NCBI RefSeq assembly: GCF_963678635.1
Contig: NC_087063.1
Coordinates: forward strand, 57,978,759-58,042,758
DNA: 64,000 nt
Source: Symsagittifera roscoffensis
Taxonomy: Eukaryota; Xenacoelomorpha; Acoela; Convolutidae
Direction: 5' to 3'
Shown here: in pieces, positions 49,050 to 60,319 of the stretch
How positions within the stretch are numbered: position 1 is the stretch's first letter
Layout of the letters: every line of letters begins with the position of its first letter
Made by a program: the position numbers and the translations under genes
The notes under the pieces: model-generated
What the model saw: the letters and a program-made list of their open reading frames with translations, nothing else
Databases searched by the model: none
Told to the model about the DNA's origin: nothing

Positions 49050-49800
49050 ATATACTTTGTCCGCATAGCCCTTGATGCATTCCCTGTAGTAATTGGCGAA
49101 TCTTAAAAAGCTCATCAACTGGTGCTCAGTTATTATGCGACTTCCATTTCAGTACTGCCGCTACCGCGTCCGGGTCTGGTCGGATGCCATGCTTGTCTAC
49201 CATCTCCCCAGGTAATTTATTGTGTCCTTCAGAATCTCACACTTCGAGGGCTTACATTTCGGTCCTGCCCTCTTTATGTATGCGAATACCTCATCCAGTC
49301 GTTCGATGTGGTCCTTCAGGGTAAATAGTGCAATCACCACGTCATCTACTTAACACATCACCAAATTGCCATATTTCTTCGTCACACTTGTCAGTGCTTG
49401 TGCCATCAATCATTGGAATGTGGCTGACGCGTTGCAAAATCCCAAGGGCATCCTTTTCCATTGGAACAATCCCAGCTCGCAAGCAAACCCCGTTTTGTCC
49501 CTGTCTTGTTTCCTAAGTGGTACTTGCCAAAAAGTCGACCCTAGATCAAGAATTATCAAGAATTTTGCATCTGCCAACTTTGAAAGACTCTCGTCTTCTC
49601 TAGGTAAGGATAGGAATTCTTCACCGTGACGGAGTTCAGGTATCGAAAGTCACAACATAATCTAAATTGTTCTCCGGTCTTTTTGGCCATCACTACTCCA
49701 CATGTCCACGGTGATATGGATGGCTCAATCATATCATACTCTTGTAGGGTCTATACATCTTTTCTACGTGCATCCGATTTGTTTGGGGGTCATACGCCTC
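49050..49800 (-). pseudogene. Reverse transcriptase of element B, open except two stops over the palm
   Basis: The minus strand reads in one frame through DLGSTFWQVPLRKQDRDKTG, FACELGLFQWKRMPLGFCNASATFQ, TGA (49410-49412), LMAQALTSVTKKYGNLVMC, TAA (49350-49352), VDDVVIALFTLKDHIERLDEVFAYIKR, PSKCEILKDTINYLG. The only interruptions across this palm are the two stops at the same codons as in the + element and A. The catalytic VDD aspartates are kept. Confidence 0.8.
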
Positions 49801-50195
49801 GCCCCCTCCCTGATTGGACCGCCGACTCCTCTAGCTGTATTTCATGCTCAACGAACTTGCAGAACCCGATGTCTGCTTTATGTCTCGAAAAATAATCCTG
49901 ACTGCTATCTAGCACGTCCTTGATGGCTTTGAGCTGTTCGTCTGTTACCTTTCTCCTTAAGTGTTCAATTTCTGGTAATACCGGCTTATCCACTTCCAAT
50001 TCCTCTGGTGTGCGTCTTTCTGGAAAATTCGAACAGCCGTCTCAAGATACAAATCTTGTCCCTAAGATTGGGACAATCAAGAAATTCATTCTCTTTTACA
50101 TTTTCAGTCATTTCATATCGAGTTTTCACAGGTAAAGCGTATCCCAGTTTCCTTCCCCTCTGGATTGTGATGGGTATATCAAGAGTAGTCAACAC
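49790..50195 (-). pseudogene. PR-RT connection of element B with small deletion
   Basis: Frame 50195-49986 (LDIPITIQRGRKLGYALPVKTRYEMTENVKENEFLDCPNLRDKICILRRL) joins abruptly to FSRKTHTRGIG. Frame 49999-49790 continues MEVDKPVLPEIEHLRRKVTDEQLKAIKDVLDSSQDYFSRHKADIGFCKFVEHEIQLEESAV. About 75-80 bp present in A (KKIKDSSGLVTSLKSETDD) are lost. Confidence 0.68.
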
Positions 50196-51285
50196 TGACG
50201 CAGAGACCGCTCTTGGTTATCGAGAATGATCTTCCTAAAACAGCAGCACTTTGACTATTCGGATTCGGTACTATACGTACTTGTTTGTTTTCACTTAGTT
50301 CATTATAGTTCTGCATTCTCAAATTTACTTTCGCAGCCTCGTTCGCTTTCAACCTGAACCTCCTACTCAAGAAAACTGGAGCTTTATTCTCATTTGCCAT
50401 TATCAAATTTATCGGTTTAATTACGTACTTCCTTTCCAGGTTTCGAATCCTGAGCATCACTTTGTTACGATCAGTCGTTACACCAAAATTCCCGATGAAA
50501 TCTCTGTCTAAATTGATTTGATCAGACTTATCTAGATTTTCCATCATCAGAAAACTCATCCACAGATTGCGCTCCACCAGATTCAGAGTTGTTATCTGTG
50601 TCCTGCCTAGAACCCGCAATGCCCTCTTGTTTGCCACTGACAGCCGTATCCGTGAATCAATCAGGTCGTGTTTGTCGAATCCCATCTCTTTCGATGTTTC
50701 AATTGGTATTACACTCAAGATATCCCCTGTGTCCAACAGCCCTCGTAGTTGAGTCTTCCTTCCTCTTATGTTCAGTACGTGTTCAGATACGTCTGCTTCC
50801 GTTCCTAGATGCATGGCATCTTCTTCCAGCATGGCGCAGTGCCCAATCGATCTCACCTTGATTTCTTTCCGACCTACATAGATTTGACCGGTTAGATCTT
50901 TGTCACTTGTTATCAGAGTTTTTGTGTAGATGTTGATTTCATCTATGTTCAACAAGACCTCATAAGGAACAAAGGCTTCCGTGTACCTGCTGTCTATCCT
51001 AATCGATTTACCACCGCCTCTCATGATTAATGCCCTGAGTGCTCTAGAAGGGGTTTGTGGGCTTATGATTCGTAAGTAGTCAGCATACACAACGATGAAC
51101 ATAAGTGTTTGGGCACTAGGTTCACTCAGGTTCCTCGTAACTTCATTCCCGCCCACCGTGACTTTTGACATGATTCTCACCCCAATCTTTGTGATACCAA
51201 AGGGTTTCCCGGTCACCATTTTCAAGGTGTTACAATTACCCTTGCCTGTCAAGTTGCCTCCGGTCTCTGGTTCTGGTCTCGTCAT
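50179..51285 (-). CDS. Aspartic protease region of element B, long intact frame
   Basis: 368 aa, the longest pol frame in the window. N-terminal region GKPFGITKIGVRIMSKVTVGG and SLSEP-type block, then GLLDTGDILSVIPIETSKEM (DTG kept, but the following Ala-Val is Asp-Ile), RVLGRTQITTLNLVERNLWMSFL, and INLDRDFIGNFGV where ILGRDF is expected. The ERKYVIKPINLIMANENKAPVFLSRR connection and QVRIVPNPNSQSAAVLGRSFS follow. The altered second motif makes activity doubtful. Confidence 0.8.
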   Translation of the reverse strand: MTRPEPETGGNLTGKGNCNTLKMVTGKPFGITKIGVRIMSKVTVGGNEVTRNLSEPSAQTLMFIVVYADYLRIISPQTPSRALRALIMRGGGKSIRIDSRYTEAFVPYEVLLNIDEINIYTKTLITSDKDLTGQIYVGRKEIKVRSIGHCAMLEEDAMHLGTEADVSEHVLNIRGRKTQLRGLLDTGDILSVIPIETSKEMGFDKHDLIDSRIRLSVANKRALRVLGRTQITTLNLVERNLWMSFLMMENLDKSDQINLDRDFIGNFGVTTDRNKVMLRIRNLERKYVIKPINLIMANENKAPVFLSRRFRLKANEAAKVNLRMQNYNELSENKQVRIVPNPNSQSAAVLGRSFSITKSGLCVSVDYS

Positions 51286-51483
51286 CGAGAGTGTCTCGTT
51301 CCTCTTTTGTCTTTCTATTTCTTGTTTTAGCCTTTACTCTTTTTCTCTGGTCGCCAAGTCTTGCTTCACCTTATTGATGGCATCTGAAGCTGCTTTCCCG
51401 TAATTTATTTCTAGTGAACTTTTTGTCTTGCCCCCCCCCTCCGGCATCTCTCACATCGGTCACGGCCTTTGGAGTCTTCGTCC

Positions 51484-52018
51484 TTAATTCACCACTCGAC
51501 GCCTCCTTGGTCTGCAGGTCATTCTCAGCTTGCCTATTTCTGTTGTTTTAAAGCCGCAGCAAAAGCCAATTTGTATTTTGGGTGACTTTGATTCTTCACT
51601 GCTTCCCAAAACAGGGGACAGTCTATCCTGAATTGGCCCTCTTGATTGCAGAAAAAAACACTTAGCGCCTATTTTGATGATCAAGCCACTGTAAAACTCG
51701 TCTTATTCATCAGTCGCATATCACAAGCTTTTCAGGCCGTTTGTAAGTGGTGCAATCCGCTATGTGGTGATCTGCCGAGCCACAATTCGCACATGACCTT
51801 TGTTTGTCCATGACATTTCTAGGCTTGTACCATGTCGACCTTTGTTGTTGGCTCCCTCCTTGCATGTTTCTGCTTTCCGAAAAAGAATACTTCTTCGGTT
51901 TCTTTAACATGTACTTTCTGGACTTCTGTCTCATCTCCTCCGGTTTTGGTGCAATACCTTTTGATTGCATATAGTATGTTGCAAACATCGTTCTCAAGTC
52001 GTCGCTTTTCCCCATCAA
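51484..52018 (-). pseudogene. gag end and zinc knuckles of element B
   Basis: Frame 52018-51710: DDLRTMFATYYMQSKGIAPKPEEMRQKSRKYMLKKPKK, then RSCANCGSADHHIADCTTYK (intact CCHC). Frame 51684-51484 carries the second knuckle with the His position changed (EGPIQ in place of EGHFR) and a one-base insertion in the T run. The rest of gag upstream is missing; bases 52020-52130 are junction sequence. Confidence 0.7.
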
Positions 52019-52204
52019 TAAGCTTTGAAGCTACAATTGTAGTATGTACAAGTTCTATTTTTTAAGAATCCAATCAAAATATTAGAAAAACTTGTTTTAA
52101 AACTAGTTATAACAATTAGAGGTCATCACTTTTTCACAGTCTGAATGTCAGTTTGTTCATCCCAATTTCCTTCTCTAGTATTTTAGAAACCTTAAATCAT
52201 AGGT

Positions 52205-54904
52205 CTTGACCCTTCTCCGAAGTGTTAGGACCCTTAGCTCAAGTATTGGGACCCTTAGCCCAAGTGTTGGGGCACTTAGCCCAAGTGTTGAGACCCTTCG
52301 CCAAAGTGTTGGAGCCCTTCGCTAGAGTGTGGGGACCCTTCGCTAAAGTGTTGGGAACCTTCGCCAAAGTGTTGGGACCATTCGCTCCTTCGCTAAAATC
52401 ATGAGACCCTTCGCCAAAGTGGGGGACCCTTCGACAAAGTGGGGGGACCCTTCGACAAACTTTTGGGACCCTTTGACCAAGTGTTGGCACCCTTCGCTAA
52501 AGTGTTGGGACCCTTCAACCAAGTGTTGGGAGTCATCGCTAAAATGTTAGGACCCTTCGCTAAAGTGTTGAGGCATTTTCGCTAAAGTGTTGGAACCCTT
52601 CGATGAAGTGTTGGGACCCTTCGCTAAAGGGTTGGGACTCTTCGACCATGTGTTGGAACCCTTCTCTAAAGCGTTGGAACCATTCGCTACAGTGTTGGGA
52701 CCCTTCGATAAAGTGTTGGGACCTTACAACAAAGTGTTGCGACCCTTCGCCAACGTAATGGGACCCTTCGTTAAAGTGTTGAGACCCTTAAATTGCTAAC
52801 CCAGGACTCAAGTGTTGGGACCCTTAAACTGCTATCCCAGGACTCAAGTGTTGGGACCCTTAAAGTGATATCCCAAGACTCATGTGTTGGGACCCTTAAA
52901 ATGCTATCCCAGGACTCAATTGTTGGGACCCTTAAATCACTATCCCAGAACTGCCACAAAAACTCTTGTAACCTCCTACAATACCGTAGCTCAAGGGTTT
53001 GGAAGCTTTATCCACTATCTCAGTTTCGCTAAAGTGTTGAAACCCTTCGATAAAGTGTTGGGACTCTTCGCTAAAGTGTTGGGACCCTTCGACCATGTGT
53101 TGGAACCCTTCTCTAAAGCGTTGGAGCCCTTCGCTAAAGTGTTGGGACCCTTAGATAAAGTGTTGGGACCTTACGACAAAGTGTTGCGACCCTTCGCCAA
53201 CGTAATGGGACCCTTCGTTAAAGTGTTGAGACCCTTAAATTGCTAACCCAGGACTCGAATGTTGGGACCCTTAAACTGCTATCCCAGGACTCAAGTGTTG
53301 GGACCCTTAAAGTGATATCCCAGGACTCATGTGTTGGGACCCTTAAAATGCTATCCCAGGACTCAATTGTTGGGACCCTTAAATCACTATCCCAGAACTG
53401 CCACAAAAACTCTTGTAACCTGCTACAATACCGTAGCTCAAGTGTTGGGAACCTTCGCCAAAGTGTTGGGACCATTCGCTGAAGTGTTGGGACCCTTCGC
53501 TGAAGTGTTGGGACCGTTCGCTAAAGTGTTGGGACCCTTCACCAAAAAGTTGGGACCCTTCGACAAAGTGGGGGAACCCTTCGAAAAACTTTTGGGACCC
53601 TTTGACCAAGTGTTGGCACCCTTCGCTAAAGTATTGGGACCCTTCAACCAAGTGTTGGGAGTCTTCGCTAAAATGTTGGGACCTTCGCTAAAGTGTTGAG
53701 GCATTTTCGCTAAAGTGTTGGAACCCTTCGATGAAGTGTTGGGACCCTTCGCTAAAGTGTTGGAACCCTTCGACCATGTGCTGGAACCCTTCTCTTAAGT
53801 GTTGGAACCCTTCGCTAAAGTGTTGGGACCCTTCGATAAAGTGTTGGGACCTTACGACAAAGTGTTGCGATCCTTCGCCAACGTAATGGACCCTTCGTTA
53901 AAGTGTTGAGACCCTTAAATTGCTAACCCAGGACTCAAGTGTTGGGACCCTTAAACTGCTATCCCAGGACTCAAGTGTTGGGACCCTTAAAGTGATATCC
54001 CAAGACTCATGTGTTGGGACCCTTAAAATGCTATCCCAGGACTCAATTGTTGGGACCCTTAAATCACTATCCCAGAACTGCCACAAAAACTCTTGTAACC
54101 TCCTACAATACCGTAGGTCAAGGGTTTGGAAGCTTTATCCACTATCCCAGTTTCGCTAAAGTGTTGAAACCCTTCGATAAAGTGTTGGGACTCTTCGACC
54201 ATGTGTTGGAACCCTTCTCTAAAGCGTTGGAGCCCTTCGCTAAAGTGTTGGGACCCTTCGATAAAGTGTTGCGACCTTACGACAAAGTGTTGCGACCCTT
54301 CGCCAACGTAATGGGACCCTTCGTTAAAGTGTTGAGACCCTTAAATTGCTAACCCAGGACTCGAATGTTGGGACCCTTAAACTGCTATACCAGGACTCAA
54401 GTGTTGGGACCCTTAAAGTGATATCCCAAGACTCATGTGTTGGGACCCTTAAAATGCTATCCCAGGACTCAATTGTTGGGACCCTTAAATCACTATCCCA
54501 GAACTGCCACAAAAACTCTTGTAACCTCCTACAATACCGTAGTTCAAAGGTTTGGAAGCTTTATCCACTATCCCAGTTTCGCTAAAGTGTTGAAACCCTT
54601 CGATAAAGTGTTGGGACTCTTCGCTAAAGTGTTGGAACCCTTCGACCATGTGTTGGAACCCTTCTCTAAAGCGTTGGAGCCCTTCGCTAAAGTGTTGGGA
54701 CCCTTCGATAAAGTGTTGGGACCTTACGACAAAGTGTTGCGACCCTTCGTTAACGTAATGGGACCCTTCGTTAAAGTGTTGGGACCCTTAAAATGCTATC
54801 CCAGGACTCAATTGTTGGGACCCTTAAATCACTATCCCAGAACTGCCACAAAAACTCTTGTAACCTCCTACAATAACGTAGCTCAAGGGTTTGGAAGCTT
54901 TATC
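52205..54904 (-). repeat. Higher-order minisatellite array in leader of element B
   Basis: Alternating blocks of 21-bp monomers (GGGACCCTTCGCTAAAGTGTT) and 36-bp monomers, linked by a single-copy segment containing ACTGCCACAAAAACTCTTGTAA. That segment occurs near 52954, 53397, 54074, 54500 and 54844, so the composite unit is repeated about five times (offsets roughly 440, 680, 430 and 340). Element A has one such unit. No spacers typical of CRISPR. Confidence 0.9.
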
Positions 54905-55718
54905 CACTATCCCAGTACCACTTCGGAACTCGTGAGTAGAATTTCCACGTACCCTAACTCGAGTGTTGGGATGATCAATCCAATATCCCGGTACCACCTC
55001 TAGAGCTCGTGTAAAAAGTCCCCCAAAAACCTATTCTGTTAACCAAATTTTATTGAGTTTTCCTGAAACTCCCTTTCTTTCTTAAATCCAATGCAAGTCG
55101 AAATACAACTTGTTTTTATGCCTTCATGTGGTTGCAGATGCACCAATACTGCATAAAATACTGAAAACCGAAAACAGTAAAAACCAGCTAAGAAAGACAG
55201 CTAAGAAAAAATCAATGTACCCAAAATGCAAAGGCGACAAGGGCCGTCTTTCGAAATAAAAACTCTGTTACCTGACTGTCTCGCGCTTTTCCTCCCCCCC
55301 CCCCCAACTAACGTTCTTATGGGGCTTTCACTTGTTGGGTTCCAAAAACCGTCTATTTCGAGTAACCTACCTCAATTCGAGTTTATTACCAGGTTCCTCT
55401 GCGTTCGAACTCTTATCCTGTGTCTGTAAGATCGTTCCGGACTCTTGTCTATCTAGTGTAACTAAATCGCCGATATCAATTTTAAAGTTACTGTCATGAA
55501 GCCTTCTTTTTACAATTTGCAATCACCAACCTCTATCTTAACCAGCCCCCCATTTACGCCAAAAAATACCCTAAGCGCGATGGGTGCTAAACCTCTCAAG
55601 AGAAAGTCCGTGGAACCTGTTTCCAGGTTCTGCTCAAGTAAAAACGTTTCCTCAAAACAGTGGGGACCCGCTTATCCACTTTTACACTTATCTCCTAAAG
55701 TATAAAGTAGGTTTTATC
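54905..55718 (-). other. 5' leader remnant of element B
   Basis: Matches element A 42470-43310 closely (for example CCGTAGAACC/CCGTGGAACC at 43203 and 55608, and AGTATAAAGTAGGTTTTA at 43290 and 55698). Similarity stops at 55718. No gene. Confidence 0.7.
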
Positions 55719-55984
55719 ATCAGAATGGTACAGTGTCATCAACCAGAGTTTACAAAATGCATCAAAAGAGTTTTTTATCCACATCACATCGACAAACTAG
55801 GTGCTACAAATGGCATCACACTACATTGCTATAGCCTTGTAACATGATCAATAATACGCACTCTGAAAATATGACCTATGATAAAATACCTTTTCTGGCT
55901 TTGAATGTCATTGTCTCATGTTAAAAATTTTTTATCCTAGGTTTAAAATGTGTTGGGACGCAGGAAAGTCCTGCCAACCAACAA
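55719..55984. other. Unassigned stretch between element B and the 850-bp repeats
   Basis: About 265 bases, AT-rich, without a conserved frame. Ends in GTTGGGACGCAGGAAAGTCCTGCC, in which GCAGGAAAGTCCTGC forms a short inverted repeat. Confidence 0.4.
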
Positions 55985-57820
55985 ACTAAAACTAACAAAC
56001 TAAAATTTTCCTCCTTTTTGTTACTCCTTTGATCAATTCTTTTTTTTTAAAATTTCATCGTTTTTAAGTTCCAAAACTACTAAGTTTTTGTAATCGTTCT
56101 TTTTTGCTATTTTTCATCCGGCTATTGTCACTGTTCCATATCCTCCTCTGACATCAACTCTGCTCTTTCGGTTTCTGTGTCTTGCAACATGTCGGTAGTA
56201 TTCTGACGCTGTTAGAGGCAGTCCTCCAAAACTTCTGCTATTCTACCCTTTGTTTGCAATAAGGTAGAGGGTCCACATTAGTTTCCCTATTCCTGCAGCA
56301 GCTGTTGTGGAGGCACAACGTTAAATTCTTCTCCAGATTCTCCTTCAGCATTTCTTCTTATTCTCCTTCGTCACAATCATTTGTTTTTACCGTTCTTTTC
56401 ATTGCATTAGGTACTGCATTCCAATATGTTACGAAAACTTAACAAACTAAAATTATCCTACCGTGCTTTTTTCCTTCGGAAATTTAGTTGCTATTGGTCC
56501 TGAATAATAAATGTAGGAAACTCGGTGGTTAAAAGGAACAATGAAAAAATCACACTCTTCAAGAGATCACTCAAGTCTTTCATGTCACCACAAAGTGAAC
56601 AGTCTTCCTAGTTCATTAAAACAATCATACTGGATGAAATACTTTTAAAATACTGCCCACTCAAGCCTTTCTAGATAAAAAAGTAATTGTATCTAAAAAC
56701 ACCAACTAAAGTCTCGATGCAATTTTATAAATAAAGCAATTGTAAACTCAAACAACTAGAGTTTTTTTTTCATCAAATTTCAATTTCAAGCTCAGTTAAG
56801 TTGGTTGCTCAAGCAAATTTTTCTCCTACAAATCTATTCTGAGTTTTATTTTCCTCCTCTTTGTTACTCCTTTGTTCAATTCTTTTTTTTAACTTTCATC
56901 GTTTTTAAGTTCTAAAACTACTAAGTTTTTGTAATCGTTCTCTTTTTGCTACTTGTCATCTGGCTATTGTCACTGTTCCGTCTCCTCCTCTGACATCAAC
57001 TCTGCTCTTTCGGTTTCTGTGTCTATGCATCATGTCGGTAGTATTCTGACGCTGTTGGAGGAAGTGCTCCAACACTTCTGCTCTTCTACCCTTTGTTTGC
57101 AATAAGGAGAGGGTCCACATTAGTTTCCCTATTCCTGCAGCAGCTAATGTAGAGGCACAACGTCAAATTTTTCTCCATATTCTCCTTCAACATTTCTTCT
57201 TATTCTCTTCCGTCACAATCATTTGTTTTAACCGTTCTTTTTATTGCATTAGTTACTGCATTCCAATATGTTACGAAAGCTCAACGAGCTAAAATTATCC
57301 TACTATGCTTCTTCCCTTCGCAAATTTAGTTGCTATTGGTCCTGAATATTAAAATTGAGGAACTCGGTGGTTAGAAGGGACAATGAAATAATCTCCCTCT
57401 TCAAGAGATTTCCCAAGCCTTTCATATCACCACAAAGTGATCAGTCGTCTTAGTTGGTTAAAAATAATCATGCAGGCTGGTATATTTAATATATTCTCCA
57501 CTCAAGCCTTTCTAAATAATTATTAAGTGTCTGTAAAGCCACTAACTAAAATCACAATGCAAATTTTTAAATGCAACAAATTCTTTTATCTTCAAAAATC
57601 AACTAAAGGTTTTCTCTTCAGTTTCAATTGCAATCTTAGTTGCTTTGTTTTTCAATTGAGTTTTTCTCATACAAACAATTCTGAGTTTTAACATCTTCTC
57701 ATTCGTTTCTTTTTTGTTTCTTTCTTTGTTCACTCTTTGTTTTTTTCGTTTAGAAGTTCTAAAATTTCTAAATTGTTCTAATTTTTCTTCTATTTGCATA
57801 TTATTTTTTGGCTATTTGTC
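55985..57820 (-). repeat. ~850-bp tandem repeat of the 3' end of the second-family ORF2
   Basis: TTTGTTACTCCTTTG(A/T)TCAATTC recurs at about 56011 and 56861, with a diverged form at 57710. The coding-end block with CTCCTCTGACATCAACTC is at 56145 and 56981, with a diverged form at 57830. Each unit holds the last about 100 codons of ORF2 on the minus strand plus AT-rich 3' flank. Units 1 and 2 are more alike than either is to unit 3, which is joined to the full gene. The extra coding ends contain stops. Confidence 0.82.
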
Positions 57821-58199
57821 AATGTTCCATCTCCTGCTCCTGCGACATTGACTCCGCACTTTCAGTCTCATTGTCTTGCAACATGTCGGTAGGTATTCTG
57901 ACGCTGTTGGAGGCAGTCCTCCAACACTTCTGCTCTTCTATTCTTTGCTTGCAACAAGGAAGAGGATCAACGTTAGTCTCTCTGTTTCGGCAGAAGCTCT
58001 TGTGGAGGCACAACGTCACGTTTCTCTCCAAGTCTTCCTTCAACATTTCTTCTTGTTCTCTTCCGTCACAATCATTTGTTTTAACCGTTCTTTTCAGTGC
58101 ATTAGTTACTGCATTCCAATATGTTACGAAAGCTCGCTTGAAAGCTTCCGATCTCATGTCCATCTGATGCGAACTGTACAATATTCTGTGCTCCGACAT
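57819..58199 (-). CDS. Second-family ORF2 C-terminus
   Basis: 126 aa. DMRSEAFKRAFVTYWNAVTNALKRTVKTNDCDGREQEEMLKEDLERNVTL, then a Cys-containing acidic tail (SAESMSQEQEMEH). Aligns with KAFKRLLLTHRNATTTCWKSVGRV and ILEEDLAKNVNRES at 30600-30750. This segment heads the 850-bp tandem repeats. Confidence 0.66.
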   Translation of the reverse strand: MSEHRILYSSHQMDMRSEAFKRAFVTYWNAVTNALKRTVKTNDCDGREQEEMLKEDLERNVTLCLHKSFCRNRETNVDPLPCCKQRIEEQKCWRTASNSVRIPTDMLQDNETESAESMSQEQEMEH

Positions 58200-58789
58200 A
58201 TGTTTTTTTGGCTCTGAACCATGGCATTAGTCGTCTTCTGGCCCATTTTTTCTACAAGTTCATCGGAATGAGCAAAATTTTGCACATTGTCGGAAAAAAG
58301 TCGATATTTTTTAGACAACCAAGTTCTTCTAACTGTCTTTTGGTCGGAGCTTCCTGTCGATTGTTCTCCATACTTTGAGCTTCCAGCCATCTAATCGCCA
58401 TCTTGACTCCAAGTATCACTATTATTATGGGGTTTGATGAGTTCTATAAGCCCATGGAGTGCAGCTCTCCAGAGTCCCATATCAAAACCAGATTACTTCG
58501 CACAGAATAATACATTGTTTGTTGCAAAAATTGGCATGATAGCTCATCATGGGCCAACATGGTGCTTCTTCAGTTTTGTTTTCCTGTTGATTCCAGCAGT
58601 GGTTCCACTTCCAACATCACTCGGTGGGTTCCGTCACTATCGTCTACTGCGTTGTAACCCGTTGCTTTTGATCCTCTCCGTTTGTGTCCTTCAAAATCAC
58701 CGAAGTTCCCGCTAGCATATCCCATGAACTTCTTCCCTAGTACCGGTTCTCATACTTCCTTGGTTCTTTCTGGTAATGTGGCAAAAAAC
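58154..58789 (-). pseudogene. Second-family ORF2, region before C-terminus
   Basis: Frame 58390-58154 reads AGSSKYGEQSTGSSDQKTVRRTWLSKKYRLFSDNVQNFAHSDELVEKMGQK, matching by position the + element 30380-30560. Bases 58391-58789 hold shifted fragments without a clear match. Confidence 0.45.
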
Positions 58790-59512
58790 TTACGGTCTCG
58801 GAAGTCCCACACATTTTGGCACTGAAAAGGTTTGATCCACTATCCTCCTGGTGCTTTTTATATCCACTGTCACAAAGCGTACTGAATATTGGCTTTTGCA
58901 TATTGAAGTCATCGTCGAGCCCGGTAGGTTTCGAGCTCCAGACGATCTGCGATAAGTTTCATTTTGTATGATGTTAATCTTCATTTCTATCGCCTCTCTC
59001 CCTTTACCGATATGCTTCTGTTCAGTTTGTAACACACCCGGAAACAGATGGCCGTGATCATCTCATGATTTTTTTCTAGATTCAGTAGTAAATCTAAAGA
59101 CCCAAAATTGCTGTAGAATACTAGTGCAGTCACTAGATTCACTTCATTTCCTCCAAGACAATCTGTGAATAGTTCTGTTTCCGTTCTCGTTTTCATCACT
59201 ACAATTTCAAACAGTATCTTCAGTTGCTTGTGTTGCCTCGCAAGGATTTTCACCCAGTCAAGAGACCTCCACAATATGAACTTCTAATCCACAGACTTTC
59301 GCCATACAGCTTCCAGAATTAACCCAATCTTTTGGACCCCAGCCGGGCAACTCCACGCTTTTCTCTCGGTTGCTCCCAAAGGCTTTAGTCATCAAGTTGT
59401 AGATGATGTTGAGATCGCTCAAATTGCAATCTGCATTCACTTCTCTCTCTACATCCTGTATCGCTCTCAAAATTAAATCAATGTTTGGACTCGGGCACCA
59501 TAATGAATTCAT
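58790..59512 (-). pseudogene. Second-family distal ORF2 (SGSCMAKVCG to FSVPKCVG)
   Basis: Frames 59512-59258 (LWCPSPNIDLILRAIQDVEREV, LSDLNIIYNLMTKAF, NSGSCMAKVCGLEVHIV), 59274-58987 (VNLVTALVFYSNFGSLDLLLNLEKNHEMI) and 59035-58790 (LQTEQKHIGKGREAIEMKI, IVDQTFSVPKCVGLPRP). They align in order with 29280-29920 of the + element. Frames overlap with one-base shifts. Confidence 0.65.
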
Positions 59513-59584
59513 TAATTCCCCGCTACCATCAAGCTTGTCCTCAATAACTCAACTGAGAATCCCAACCCAAACTCCACTCTGTTG

Positions 59585-59848
59585 TCAGGTTTGTTTCAGT
59601 ATGGAAGGTGCAGTCACTTTTTCTTCCAACACAAGTCCTAGCTTGACTTGCCGAATGGCAATACTTCTTTTTGTTATTTTTCTTGACAACCAGAATCTTG
59701 GTAACACAGCTTGTTCATAGTCGAAGTAACAATCACGTATGTCCTCATTGATGAAAGGATTGTACGCCATTTCAACAATTCTTGACACATAGTGGTATGA
59801 CTTCTTTCTAATCGATTCAAAGTCTTCACTGAATTTCAACAGTTCCAC
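59585..59848 (-). CDS. Second-family block NPFINEDIRD
   Basis: 87 aa. SRIVEMAYNPFINEDIRDCYFDYEQAVLPRFWLSRKITKRSIAIRQVKLGLVLEEKV. Aligns with WGIAYNPFLDS and REKANLGLLLETTPKV at 29020-29175. Conserved spacing supports homology. Confidence 0.58.
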   Translation of the reverse strand: MELLKFSEDFESIRKKSYHYVSRIVEMAYNPFINEDIRDCYFDYEQAVLPRFWLSRKITKRSIAIRQVKLGLVLEEKVTAPSILKQT

Positions 59849-60318
59849 CCATCGATTTTTTCGTGAGCCTTAGCTCCTTCTTGGAGAATCGTCGATTTTT
59901 GTTGATCTTTCTCCAGGGTTTTTGCTCCGCAGGTTTTTTCATATTCACTCGCAAAGGCTTGCTCTGGTGAAGGTCTAAAAAAGCCCTCCACGACAAACTC
60001 ACCAATTGATCCACCGTCTCTGTGTGCATTTCGGAAGAGGCTAACGTTCCATAAGCCTTCTGTTTTATCGTCGTGACCTTGATTATTTCTTCTAGGTAAC
60101 ATTCCATGCCTTTTTTCTAGTGCAATTAGATGATTTTTAGCTGCGTTCCTGTATTCCAGCATTTCATGTATCCATGTATCCACCATGTAGTCCGACACTT
60201 TCAATCGGTTGTGTTCCACTGGGGTCAGCTGACTTACGATGCTTCCCTTTACGTGGTTCATGCATGATGATTTGAAATCCCTAAGGGTACTCTCTCCATA
60301 TTGGTTGAGTATTTCCAT
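59836..60318 (-). CDS. Second-family ORF2 helical region
   Basis: 160 aa, intact. NQYGESTLRDFKSSCMNHVKGSIVSQLTPVEHNRLKVSDYMVDTWIHEMLEYRNAAKNHLIALEKRHGMLPRRNNQGHDDK, then VSLFRNAHRDGGSIGEFV and a Lys-rich end. By position it equals 28060-28440 of the + element, but similarity is weak (possibly DPLEKNATRNTARPWW). No family recognised. Confidence 0.5.
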   Translation of the reverse strand: MEILNQYGESTLRDFKSSCMNHVKGSIVSQLTPVEHNRLKVSDYMVDTWIHEMLEYRNAAKNHLIALEKRHGMLPRRNNQGHDDKTEGLWNVSLFRNAHRDGGSIGEFVVEGFFRPSPEQAFASEYEKTCGAKTLEKDQQKSTILQEGAKAHEKIDGWNC

Positions 60319-60319
60319 T

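Larger units (their letters stand above)
46130..55718 (-). mobile_element. Element B, truncated at both ends, minus strand
   Basis: Minus-strand order: partial leader (55718-54905), strongly expanded arrays (54904-52205), end of gag and zinc knuckles (52018-51484), protease (51285-50179), RT, RNase H, linker, integrase to 46172. The LTR and most of gag are missing, as is everything after the integrase C-terminal domain. Closest to element A, including the array type and the microsatellite in integrase. Confidence 0.82.
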
